A stretch of 64,000 nt of DNA from Rhyzopertha dominica (GCA_025024175.1 QCXZ01000075.1:6634001-6698000); one strand, 5' to 3'. Counted from the first letter of the stretch, positions 1 to 9,743 are shown. The notes: generated by a model from the sequence alone, not told the origin. Program-made: numbers and translations.

Positions 1-1727
1 AAAGCAACAGTCAACAACTACCACCATCTCGATTGTTCAGAGAGCATGGTCTACTTTATTTCAAAATAACATGGTAAAACCGTGAACATAAGATATATGT
101 CTAATTTCAACCACTGAAAATACATTTTAACCTTGAACAAAAATAATATGTTGTGAATAAATTTAAGAAATTAATAATTATACTTGTCATAGGAGTGCAA
201 ATTAATATACAGTCACTGGGTAAAATTTTCGGTTGCGTATCTATACTATTTTGGCGATAAGAATTTGTCGCTCTGTTCAGTTTTTGCAAAATTGAAGGTG
301 AAATTTTTGTGCCTTAATGTGCAGCTTTCTGAAAATAACACTCGCCTCGGGATTGCAGCACTAGCTAGCACTAGATAGCGTACATAATGAAATGAAAAAA
401 ATTATAACGCCCTATTTAAATTTTTTGAGAAATCGAGGAAAGCATGATACTTACTAAAATGAAGTTCTCTACTGCTGTTTAAATAAATCATGTTTTAAAT
501 AGTTTACGATAAATCCTAATCTAGTTGAAAATCCCTGTAAAATGAGTTCTAGTCGTTGAATTTGGTTGGGGCGTTTAAAAGATACACAGCATTTAGAAGT
601 TATTTTGCCTTGGTAGTTTTGTTTCCATAACAAGCGGAAAAAATGTTAAGAGATCGTATTTTTTACGTACATTATATCGGCAAATTTTTGATTTTTTTCG
701 TTTATTTGTAACGTCAAATACGTCTGCAAGCAGAAAATTTGGGAACTTCAAAATATTTTTAATGAATTTCTGTGGTATGTTTGTATTCATTTTTCTTTCT
801 CAAGGCGATATGGCACGAGTGATTTTTAGGATACAGCCGCTACGTACCCTTAATGGATCACCCTCTGTGATCGTTAAAAACTAGTGTCGTCAAATAGAAC
901 GAGTATATTTACGAGTAGAAAAAAATCAATGGTTTTTGGTTTGCGTATAGGTATCCAGTGCCATGTTGTCTAAAAATTCTATTATGTTTAAAAACATAAC
1001 ATAACACTAGTAATGTTTGAACAAAATATGCTAATTGCAAATAATGAATGGGTAAATATTCCTTACCTTGTATACCTTATTACGTCATCTGTAGAACTTT
1101 CTGTTTCTTCCGGGAGTATATTTGTAAAGGAGAGATTATTTTCTAGTACAAGTTCGTCACTTTCAACTTCTCACTCTCATTAAACAGTATTTTCACCCAC
1201 ATATTGGCCACTAATGTAACACTCCAACAATCTACACGCTTCTGATAACATTAAAGCGGTACTTGTTTCAAGTATTTACTCAAACCCATCGAGATCTAAC
1301 TTTCCGTATGCCATTTATTTCATACGCAGATACATGTTTCATACGCTCGCTAATAAGTATATCGATTAAAAGTAATATCCGTGTTAGCAGCACATCTGTT
1401 TAATGGTGGTTGCCATAAACGCTTCACCGCATAAATCATATGTGTCAAGTGCATGCGTGAACCAGTTTGAAATTATGGCTCGGTTGCGTTTTTGCGGAGG
1501 ATTTAGGAATTTCTTATGTCAGATCGTCCTTGCGACGATGTTCAGTGTTCTGAATTGGTTTCTGTTAGATGAGAATTGGAAGGAAGCTTTTTCAGTTCTT
1601 TTTTTTCATATATGTAATTAGGAAGCTTGCTGTCTGTAATCCGCATCGCTGTCTCTTGGCTTCTTCTATTGTGTTGTAATAAAACATGTTGGCATCTTTT
1701 ACCGCATTTAGGGTATCGAATTTATTT
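1..1727. other. AT-rich stretch without a recognisable gene
   Basis: No reading frame longer than about 70 codons resembles a protein I know on either strand. No inverted ends or tandem repeats were recognised. A few more GC-rich pieces occur near 1190-1560 but carry no motif I can name. Confidence 0.5.
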
Positions 1728-1918
1728 TTAATAGAGTTCCCTTAGGTGACACGATAGCCAGATTATCTGAACACTGTTTAAAATCTACTTATTTCTTACG
1801 GAGTGATAATTTTTATGAACAAAAATCAGGTTGTACAATGGGTTCACCTCCAAGTCCTGTAGTAGCCAATTTGTTTATGGAACATTTTGAACAGGTAGCG
1901 ATAAACAGTTCGGTTTAA

Positions 1919-2360
1919 AATGCATGTCTATGCTGTGCTGTCTACACCTCAATCAACTGCAGATAGATCTATTTCGCTGTCATTATAGCTCATCAGTGCA
2001 GTTTAGGTCTAGTGTAGACAGCACGGCACAGAACTGGTTTTGCTTATATACCAAAGCAATGGTATGATGTAAGTAAGAATTTAGGATGGCAATGCCATCT
2101 GTCAGGATTACACTGACATGATGACAAAGCCACCTAGCTGCACAGCATAGACATGCATTTTAATGTATGTCGGTTCTTGCCCACTAGCAAAAAGTGCCGT
2201 GGGGGTCTGCTGTCAAATTGAAGTATGCAGTTGCATGCCAATTTGTCAGGCTACAGGTCACTTCCTTTAGGAAGTAGTACCCGTTAAGGCAGCTAGGTGG
2301 CTTTGTCATCATGTCAGTGTAATGCTGACAGATGGCATTGCCATCCTAAATTCTTACTTA
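1919..2360 (-). mobile_element. Hammerhead-bearing non-coding retroelement (retrozyme-like), copy 1, inverted dimer
   Basis: A 442-bp insert interrupts the PLE RT gene. The flanks carry an 11-bp target duplication with one mismatch (GTTCGGTTTAA at 1908-1918, GTTCAGTTTAA at 2361-2371), and RT similarity resumes right after it. The insert has two parts in opposite orientation. Positions 1919-2143 are minus-oriented and contain a complete hammerhead. Positions 2144-2360 are plus-oriented, start with the same sequence that follows the ribozyme (ACAGCATAGACATGC) and end in TAAATTCTTACTTA. Joining the parts gives a monomer of about 350 nt between ribozyme cut sites. The unit contains small perfect hairpins (ACTTCC-TTTA-GGAAGT; GATGGCAATGCCATC) and a TATATAAG sequence upstream of the ribozyme. 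There is no ORF. Related pieces lie at 4294, 14197 and 26434. Its nature as a mobile, ribozyme-processed RNA is inference; the TSD and core are seen directly. Confidence 0.8.
1935..2024 (-). ncRNA. Type I hammerhead ribozyme, intact core (copy 1)
   Basis: On the minus strand the order is outer stem I strand GTGCTGTCTACAC, inner stem I strand AACTGCA, core CTGATGA (1990-1996), stem II GCT-loop-AGC, core GAA followed by A (1972-1975), and a very short stem III (ATA-GATC-TAT). C17 then follows, and the returning stem I strands TGCAGTT and GTGTAGACAGCAC. Inner stem I is 7 perfect pairs and outer stem I is 13 perfect pairs, with an 8/7-nt internal loop where type I ribozymes make contacts with loop II. 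A15.1-U16.1 and G10.1-C11.1 are present, and the cleavage triplet is AUC between positions 1962 and 1961. Every nucleotide known to be essential is present. Minimal stem III variants are known from retrotransposon-associated hammerheads. Confidence 0.88.
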
Positions 2361-3204
2361 GTTCAGTTTAAGTCAAAATGTTGGTATAGGTAGGTAGATG
2401 ACACTTTTGTTATTTGGCCCCACGGTATAGAAGAGTTAGGTAGGTTTCTCAATCATTTGAGCAGTCAAAGGAATTAGAAAGCAATGGTAGTTTACCTTTC
2501 TTTGATACTCAGATTTACAGAATAAACACTGGACAGATAGGACACATGGTTTACAGAAAACCAACACACACAGACATATATTTACATGCCACATCAAAAG
2601 AATAGTCTTATAAGACCGTTATTTGTTAGAGCACAAAGGATATCGGACGAAAGTTATTTAAAAAAGGAAATATATNNTTTTAAATCAGCGCTAGCGNGAA
2701 ATGGTTATTGCAGTAAGAGTATTTGGTCAGCTCATCCAAATAAAGTAAATTCTCAGCCAGGACAAAGTAAATTGAAGTTGGGTTTGCCTTCTGTACAAGG
2801 CCTTTCGGAAAAATTAAAGAGGATGCCTAGAAAACAACGATATTTTAGTTGTTGATAGTACATGTAATAATTTAGATAAAATTTTAAGTTCTACTAAAGA
2901 TAAAGTACATTTAGAGAGTGAAGGTGTTTACAAAATTACTTGTTCTTGTGGCAAGTGTTACATAGGGTCAAACTAAAAGAAAAGCATGTACGCGTTTCAA
3001 AGAACACATACGTGCTACTAGGCTGCAACAGATAGATAAATCTTCCGTAGCTGAACACTCATATTTGACTAAACACATTATTGACTTTGATAAAACAAGA
3101 ATTTTACATAGAGAAAAATATTATCACAAACGTCTAATAAAAGAAGCTATAGAAATTTGTAGGAATACTAATAATTTTAATAGGGATCGTGGGAATTATG
3201 AGTT

Positions 3205-3470
3205 TTATGCCAAAAATATTGAATTATTGGGCCACAGTCCGTATAGTCCTGATCTGGCACCCAATGATTTTTTGCTGTTCCCTAAGGTGAAGGATAAATT
3301 GCGTGGTTTCCGTTTTACAACAACAGAAGAAGCTGTCGACGCGTTTAAAACTCGGGTAAATAACCTAACTCCAGAAGACTGGAAAAAATGTTTTGATGAA
3401 TGGTTCTAACGCATGCAGAAATGTATAGATTGTGGAGGAGAGTATTTAAAAAATATAAGTATATTATCTC
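3205..3470 (+). pseudogene. mariner transposase C-terminal fragment fused to PLE tail
   Basis: The frame shows the mariner signature GHSPYSPDLAPNDFLLFPK, whose second aspartate of the PDLAPxD motif is the third catalytic residue of the DD34D triad. It is followed by FKTRVNNLTPEDWKKCFDEWF, a TAA at 3407-3409, then RMQKCIDCGGEYLKN in the same frame beyond the stop. Only about the last 80 codons remain, with no 5' half and no recognisable TIR. The PLE reading frame continues into it without interruption, so 3065-3409 reads as one 114-codon chimeric ORF. This is probably a deletion or end-joining junction and not a functional fusion. Confidence 0.85.
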
Positions 3471-4293
3471 GCAAACAAAAGTCGTGTTCCTCCATGCATA
3501 TACACAACAAAACCACGAACTGATTGGAAATACAACGTAAATATCCATCCCAACAAATAATCTCGAACATTTAACTTGCCACGTACCTTGCAAGTCGCGC
3601 AAAAAGCAAGTCGCATTCTTCTTCTCTGTTTTGTTGCAATTCCTGCCGCGTCATCACGCGGTTCTCCAGATTTGGTTGCACCGTCTGCGTCACCGCGAGA
3701 AGATCTTCCAAAAGTGTTTTGCACCATTTTTGTCACGCGTGACGTTTATCCTTGCCGCCAGCAAAGCATTTCCTGCCCACGGTGACTTGATTGGTTTGAA
3801 GGTTGTTTCAAACGCCTTCTGATTTAAAGAACACAAGTTGCGCGTGTGAAATGGAGTAAGACCTATGTACGGGCAGCGGTCGATTAATATATCTGGTGTT
3901 TGAATTTTGGTTTATTTTGTACAACAAGAAAATAGCAAACGATGTTTTTGATACTCCAAAATAAGTACGTTTGCTCATGTAAAATTTCGACAGTTTTGGC
4001 AAGTTTGGTCTTGAAAATTTTAGAGAGCATCTACCTGATAAACCTTTACGTAATATTTGAAGTAACATCAAACATTAAGTTCAATCCTATTTTTTCTTCC
4101 ACACGTAGCAAATCTCACACCATGCCACAGAAATGCCAAAAAAGGTTCATTGTTTTATAACATCCCCTTCTTAGTCCCGCCTTATACACATAAGCGGTAA
4201 CAAAGATAACTTAAAATTTATGATCGTTATAAACATTTTCTTAAACAGCAAATATGGAAAAAAGTTAACATACAAAATTTACATCACGAGAAG
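3471..4293. other. No recognisable gene; includes a GC-richer patch
   Basis: Short overlapping frames near 3460-3820 resemble nothing I know. A GC-richer patch at 3560-3800 contains the 12-bp palindrome GTCACGCGTGAC (3732-3743), which recurs at 7658-7669. Confidence 0.45.
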
Positions 4294-4575
4294 TAAGTAA
4301 GAATTTAGATGGCAATGCCATCTGTCAGCATTACACTGACATGATGACAAAGCCACCTACTGCCTTAATTCCTAAAGGAAGTGACCTGTAGCCTGACAAA
4401 TTGGCATGCAGCTGCATACTTCAATTTAACATCAGGCCCTACGGCACTTTTTGCTAGTGGACAAGAACCGACATACATTAAAATGCATGTCTATGCTGTG
4501 CTGTCTGCACCGCAACCAACTGCAGATAGATCTATTTCGCTATCATTATAGCTCATCAGTGCAGTTTAGTTCTAG
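4294..4575 (-). mobile_element. Hammerhead-bearing non-coding element, copy 2
   Basis: About 282 bp are clearly homologous to the 1919-2360 insert in a single minus orientation. On the plus strand the piece begins TAAGTAAGAATTTA and ends at the 5' arm of ribozyme stem I (TTTAGTTCTAG), where similarity stops. Relative to copy 1 it lacks part of the ACTTCC...GGAAGT hairpin. The ribozyme core is intact. No ORF and no clear target duplication were seen. Confidence 0.8.
4518..4566 (-). ncRNA. Type I hammerhead ribozyme core (copy 2)
   Basis: Minus-strand order: AACTGCA, CTGATGA, stem II GCTAT-AATG-ATAGC, GAAA, ATA-GATC-TAT, C, TGCAGTT. All core nucleotides are intact. Stem II is 5 perfect pairs with a 4-nt loop, better than in copy 1, where the fifth-pair change (T to C) weakens it. 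The outer stem I arm is lost by truncation at 4575, so the full fold cannot form. Confidence 0.82.
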
Positions 4576-5659
4576 AAGTAGTCAATCCGTTTTACTTCTC
4601 AATTACTGAAAGAACAGTTAATTATTGTATGTTTCACTAATTAGCCAAGTTTGCATAAGAGTATTAAATCAAGAAAGTGGTATTTAACCCATAAGGTTAA
4701 TAATTGTACCTACACTACTAACTTATGTATCAAATCAATAATATATGATTTTTTTAAATATACATAACAAGGAGTGCTGAAAACATTCAATTCATACTAT
4801 TACAATAAAATTTTGGCGACTATAACATTACGTTACGGCTTATAAAATTGATTTGTGCTCTTCCCTCTTATATCTACAAAACCTTGACATTTAGCAAACT
4901 CCGGTCTCAAAGTTCTTTGGCAATTGCAGGCATTTATTCTGAATTACCGCTTTAAAGTTCGCTAACAAATCGTAAAATGTTCCAAGAAGTCCGCAGAAGA
5001 ACTTTAAAACTCGACCGACTTCTCAAACGTGCCTAAGACGAGGTCCAATTGTATTGTACCAATAATAAGCGAAACGATGCTTATCAATCAGAATTGTCGC
5101 CAATATCCCTGGGATCTGTGCCATTTCCTCGACACTGTGCTTTACAACGAAAGTAATTACGACAGATACGTAATGTAGAAGTAGTGTAGATCGAAGACAA
5201 TGGTGTGAAGTAGGATAATGGCNAGCCAGGCTGTGCTCATTTACACTTAGAACTTACTTTGTACTGTTAGAATACAGGGTATATTAAACGTGCACGTTTT
5301 CCAATAACACAATAACAAAAATGTTTTTATAGATATATACATAAGTACATATGCGTAATTTCAGCGTAATAATTAAGAAATTTTTAATGTAATTCACTAA
5401 TCGATTGTCACTGATAAGCCGTTATTGAGTTTAAATTGTTTACTATAACGTCACAAAGTGTTAAATTGTTTTGACAATATCTGTTCTTAATAATACACAT
5501 AGATGAGGCAACACTAAAAGATATCCCAAGGCCATATCTCAAAAATTTACAAAATTACTACTGATCTTATCGAAACTTCAAAATGAGGAGAAGTCTTTTT
5601 TAACTGTTTCCGATTGCAAGGTACCTAAATTAAACACAGATAAATCCTCCCACTAAACT
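4576..5659. other. No recognisable gene
   Basis: AT-rich sequence without a supportable coding frame, inverted end or tandem repeat. One ambiguous base occurs at 5223. Confidence 0.45.
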
Positions 5660-5990
5660 TAGAGCACAAAGAATACCAGACGAAAGTTCTTTACAAAAAG
5701 AAATATATCATCTTAATGATGAAAAATGGAGACAGCAGTAAGAATATTTCGTCAATATTTAATAAAAGTGCTCTTCGTAAATCAAGTAAATTCTCCGCCA
5801 GGACAAAGTAAATTTTGCCTTATGTACAAGGCCTTTCGAAAAAATCAAATAAAATGATATTAAAGATAAAGTACAAGTCTTTGACAAAGACGAAACGTCA
5901 GATTAATATTTTTTTGTCAGTGTTATAGTGACAGCGATTCTTCCGAAAACATAGGGTCGCTGAAGGCATTCACCCTCGTATGGTCAATAA
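5660..5990 (+). pseudogene. PLE family 1 remnant, copy B (left arm)
   Basis: TTAGAGCACAAAGAATACC and the following bases match the connector before the GIY-YIG domain (VRAQRI.DESSLQKEIYHL). The stretch around 5815-5850 matches the PYVQGLSEK segment. A jump over the nuclease then leads to the terminal repeat, with GACGAAACGTCAG at 5890-5911 and the element end GCATTCACCCTCG near 5990. Most of the coding region is deleted. Confidence 0.75.
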
Positions 5991-6681
5991 AGTATGAACG
6001 TAATTAATATAAGTGATGCCGACAGGCTAACGTTGTTGTGTGTGAATATTTAGTTACACTATCTGTTAATTGAGTCGACGACTGCAGTTGATAATGAAGT
6101 AAATAATAAATCATATTTTAGCATTACAAATTAACTAGTTATTGTAAATTAATTGTATATTTACAGATTATTCCAATTATTACCGCATACAAATTTTATT
6201 ACCTATAAAAAAGAAAGATTTTTGTAAATACACAAGTTGTATTTGTGTTGCCAGTAAGAAAATATATAAATAACTACATTAAAATAAACCTTCAAATAAA
6301 CAAAAACCCAAACTAATCTTTTAGGATATAGTAAGTAATACACATTTCTCCTAAAATGGGCAAAACTTAAATACCAAAGTAGGACTGACTGGAAATACTT
6401 CGTTAGCATAATTAATAATACAACAAGAAGATATAGTTTGATTGGAAACTCAAATAAACTACATTAAAAACTTGATGTTAAACAATTATAAGTTAAGTAT
6501 GTGATTTGTAAATGTGTTAAAATCATTAGAAGTTCTACTTGATATTTTTATGCCACTTAATGTTTAATAAAATACTAGTAGTTTTATAACTAAAATCACA
6601 ATTATTATATTTATTTGAAGTAAAAAATAACATTATTTCAGATCAGATAGTGGTCTTTGGAAACATGATATTGCAGTACTT

Positions 6682-7155
6682 ACCTGTGGGGTATGGTGTG
6701 CCGCAGGACTCTATTTGGGGGCCCACTTTATACACTATATACACATGTATTAACACGGCGTTATCAGTCTGCAAATCGTATCAATACGCAGATGACACGC
6801 ATTTGCTTCATTCTTTTTTTTATTTCTGATATTAATAATGATTGCAAAGTCTTGTGCGGTTTTCACTGTCTTAAGCTGAATGCTTCCAAGCCTTACTTTT
6901 CGTGAGCACCTAAATAAATGATTAAAAAATGTTTTTGGATGCCTTAAAACTATTCATTATAATAGAAATTGTTTAGATACTAAATTAAAGAAATTTTTTT
7001 GTGACCATTCAGTTTTGTCAACATTTAACTATTATTATTTAAATATTATTACGGACCCTTACTAATTTCGGAATACCTGTATAAACGTATAATACAGAGA
7101 ATTAAAAATTCTTGCCTACGACTTGTATATGGTGTTTGTCGCCGGAGGGGAGTGT
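6682..7155 (+). pseudogene. Non-LTR retrotransposon RT fragment, left arm
   Basis: YGVPQDSIWGPTLYTIY matches the non-LTR RT motif GVPQGSILGPLLF, followed by YQYADDTHLLHSF with the catalytic YADD intact. Further on, with shifts, come LKLNASKP and the thumb-like region LSTFNYYYLNII, then IKNSCLRLVYGVCRRR. This order is typical of Jockey/CR1/R1-type RTs. The endonuclease, ORF1 and 3' end are not seen. Several frameshifts and stops make it non-functional. The equivalent segment on the other arm has YAAD in place of YADD. Confidence 0.78.
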
Positions 7156-7448
7156 TCCGCAGATTGATGCCAAAGGCGGAAGTTTAACACCCTGTACCTT
7201 TGTTATATTCGCTTTTGAATTAAGATAAGTTTGGTTAGATTTTAATATTTTTGCGCAAAGAATATCTGGTTTTACTGTGTTACATTACTTTTAGACCACC
7301 GTGTATACAATGCGCAGAAAAAGTAAATAGACCTCTGCATAACTTTTCTGTGAGTAAAATTTTCGAAATACTTTTTATTAAAGATTGAAGTACATACTTT
7401 CCCATCACCGTTACATTATGAATTTACAAGTATTAACATTTTTGCTTG

Positions 7449-7957
7449 AGGCATATAACCTTCGAACCATCTTTCGTGTCTGCACAATCAATACCTCGAC
7501 ATAAATCTTTAACCTTGTCTTCTAAACTTCGTTGTAACTAAAATACATCAAAACTTCAGTTGTGCGAGTTACAGATGGAAGTGTCAGGTACGAGATGGGG
7601 CACGGCGATTATCGACGCGCAGACTTTTATTAAAGTAATTCGAGGGCTAAGTTTTACGTCACGCGTGACGCAAACAGATGTAAAACTTGGGCGTGTTGAA
7701 CAAACCTAACGCCGTCTGTATGCAATTAACTCGGGTTGTCGCTTGTGTTTAAAATGCAACGAATTGGCGAAGGTCAGTATTAGAAACATAACCGCTGGCT
7801 TGTTCTTGAGGTTATTTTCAATTTGGCACAGTTTCTTTTGCAAGAAAACATCGTCATGTACACAGTTTGCTTACGAATGCTGGATAAATATATTATCCTT
7901 CAGCAAATGCAGCAAAATCGTTAGCATTTTCGTTAACGGTATAAAAATTGGTGGAAG
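7449..7957. other. Spacer of the inverted duplication
   Basis: Unique sequence between the arms. It contains a 14-bp palindrome CGTCACGCGTGACG (7657-7670). Its right end (7921-7952) carries a 32-bp sequence repeated directly at 9712-9743. The 82-codon frame at 7743-7991 is unrecognised. Confidence 0.5.
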
Positions 7958-8244
7958 CAAAATTGTTAATACTTGTAAATTCATAATATAAGGGTGATAG
8001 GAATGTATGTACTACAATCTTTGATAAAGAACATATCAAAAATATTACTCACTGAAAAATAACGCAGAGATCTAGTTTACTTTCTCTGCGCATTGTATAC
8101 ACGGTGGCCCATAAGTAATGTAACACAGTAAAACCAGATATTCTTTGCGCAAAAATATTACGATGTAACCAAACCTATCTTAACTCAAAAGCGAATATTA
8201 ACAAAGATACAGGGTGTTAAACTTCCGCCTTTGGCATCAATCTG

Positions 8245-8745
8245 CGGAACACTATCCTGCGGCGACGAACACCATATACAAGTCGTAGGCAAGAATTTTT
8301 AATACTCTGTATTTTACGTTTATACAGGTATTCCGAATTTAGTAAGGGTCCGTAATAATATTTAAATAATAATAGTTAAATGTGGACAAAACTGAATTGC
8401 CACAAAAAAATTTTTAATTTAGTATCTAAACGATTTCTATTATAATGAATAGTTTTAAGACATCCAAAAGCATTTTTAATCATTTATTTAGGTGCTCACG
8501 AATAGTAAGGCTTGGAAGCATTCAGCTTAAGACAGTGATTTTTTGAAAACCGCACAAGACTGCAATCATTATTAATATCAGAGATAAAAAAGAATGAAGC
8601 AATTGCGTGTCAGCTGCGTATTGATACGATTTGCAGACTGATAACGCCGTGTTAATACATGTGTATATAGTGTATAACGTGGGCCCCAAAATAGAGCCCT
8701 GCGGCACACCATACTCCACGGGTAAGTACTGCGATATCGTATTTC
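8245..8745 (-). pseudogene. Non-LTR retrotransposon RT fragment, right arm
   Basis: This is the reverse-complement partner of the left-arm fragment. The minus strand reads YGVPQGSILGPTLYTIY (8722 downward) and YQYAADTQLLHSF, where the second catalytic position is Ala-Asp. The GVPQGSILGP box is less mutated here than in the left arm, so each arm preserves different ancestral residues. Frameshifts follow, then the thumb region down to about 8250. Non-functional. Confidence 0.75.
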
Positions 8746-9410
8746 CAAAGACTGTGATCTGAAATAATGTTATTTTTTACTTCAAATAAATATAATAATT
8801 ATGATTTTAGTTATAAAACTACTAGTATTTTATTAAACATTAAGTGACATAAAAATATCAAGTCGAACTTCTAATGATTCTAACACATTTGCAAACCAAA
8901 TACTTAACTTATAATTGTTTAACATCAAGCCTTTAATGTAGTTTGAGTTTCAAATTAAACTATATCTTCCTGTTATATTATTAATTATGCTAACGAAGTA
9001 TTTCCAGTCAGTCCTACGTTGGTATTTAAGTTTTGCCGATTTTAGGAGAAATGTGTATTACATACTAAATCCTAAAAAATTAGTTTGTGTTTTTTGTTTA
9101 TTTGAAGGTTTATTTTAATGTAGTAGACAATATATTTTCTTACTGGCATCACAAATACAACGTGCGTATTTACAAAAATCTTTTTTTTATAGGTAATAAA
9201 ATTTGTATGCGGTAATAATTGGAGTAATCTGTAAATATACATTTATTTACAATAACTAGCAAATTTGCAATGCTAAAATATGATTTATTATTTACTTCAT
9301 TATTAACTGCAGTCGTCGACTGAATTAACGGATAGTGTACCTAAATATTCACACACAACGTTAGCCTGTCGGCATTACTGATATTAATCACGTTCATACT
9401 TTATTGACCA

Positions 9411-9710
9411 TACGAGGGTGAATGCTTGCAGCATCCGTATGTTTTCGTAAGTATCGCTGTCACTATAAAACACTGACAAAAAGTATTAATCTGATGTTTC
9501 GATTACGCTTGTAATCTTTGTCACAGACTTGTACTTTATCTTTAGCACTTTAGCACTTTTATTAAATATTGATCAAATATTCTTACTGCTATAACCATTT
9601 CTCACTAGCGCTGATTTAAGAGGATATATTTCTTTTTGTAAAGAATTTTCGTCTGGTATTCTTTGTGCTTAACAAAATACGTCCTTGTAAGACTAACCTT
9701 TTGCATTATC
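9411..9710 (-). pseudogene. PLE family 1 remnant, copy C (right arm)
   Basis: The minus strand starts with QKxxLxRTxF and RIPDENSLQKEIYPLKSALVRNGYSSK-like codons (9700 to 9580), then jumps to the terminal repeat with a hammerhead-like motif at 9489-9529, ending at CGAGGGTGAATGC (9411) as the element's 3' end. The GIY-YIG coding part is deleted, as in copy B, so the deletion predates the inverted duplication. Confidence 0.75.
9489..9529 (-). ncRNA. Hammerhead-like motif in PLE family 1 terminal repeat (copy C)
   Basis: The minus strand shows GATTAC-AAGC-GTAATC, a 6-bp stem II, directly followed by GAAAC. The upstream strand is TGACAAAG instead of CTGATGA. The cleavage-side sequence is CATC where the other copies have CGTC. 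The core is degenerate, so activity is unlikely. The layout matches hammerhead remnants described in PLE terminal repeats. Confidence 0.45.
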
Positions 9711-9743
9711 ATTAGCATTTTCGTTAACGGCATAAAAATTGGT

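Larger units (their letters stand above)
1728..3204 (+). pseudogene. Penelope-like retroelement (family 1) RT/GIY-YIG, decayed copy A
   Basis: Fragments of a PLE polyprotein are read in order on the plus strand. The RT part at 1740-1915 has the GDTIARLSEHCLKSTYF stretch and a GCTMGSPPSP box in place of GCAMGSPLSP. The RT continues at 2361 with a VDDTFVIW catalytic box, preceded by an in-frame TAG. The connector 2586-2855 ends in LKRMPRK, and the GIY-YIG endonuclease part follows at 2920-3000 (GVYKITCSCGKCYIG) with frameshifts. The tail ends with EAIEICRNTNNFNRDRGNYE. PLEs normally join an RT to a C-terminal GIY-YIG nuclease and insert by target-primed reverse transcription. This copy is 5' truncated, has several stops and frameshifts, contains two ambiguous-base sites (2676-2677, 2697), is split by a foreign 442-bp insert at 1919-2360, and runs directly into a mariner fragment at 3205. 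It cannot encode a working protein. Confidence 0.9.
5660..9669. repeat. Large imperfect inverted duplication (arms about 1.7-1.8 kb)
   Basis: Positions 5660-7448 reappear in reverse complement at 7958-9669, with point differences and small indels throughout. Each arm holds, from outside in, a PLE 3' remnant ending in GCATTCACCCTCG, a run of unassigned sequence (about 6000-6650 in the left arm), a non-LTR RT remnant, and an inner edge beginning with a TATACACGGTGG-type sequence. The unique spacer is about 0.5 kb. The shared truncated inserts show that the locus was duplicated after they inserted, or that the whole behaves as a fold-back element. The divergence shows the event is not recent. 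Confidence 0.8.
7921..9743. repeat. 32-bp direct repeat exactly bracketing the right arm
   Basis: TTAGCATTTTCGTTAACGG and following bases occur at 7921-7952 and 9712-9743 with one mismatch in 32. The segment between them (7953-9711) is the right arm plus PLE remnant C. This looks like a long target duplication or the footprint of a duplicative rearrangement. Interpretation is inference. Confidence 0.7.
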
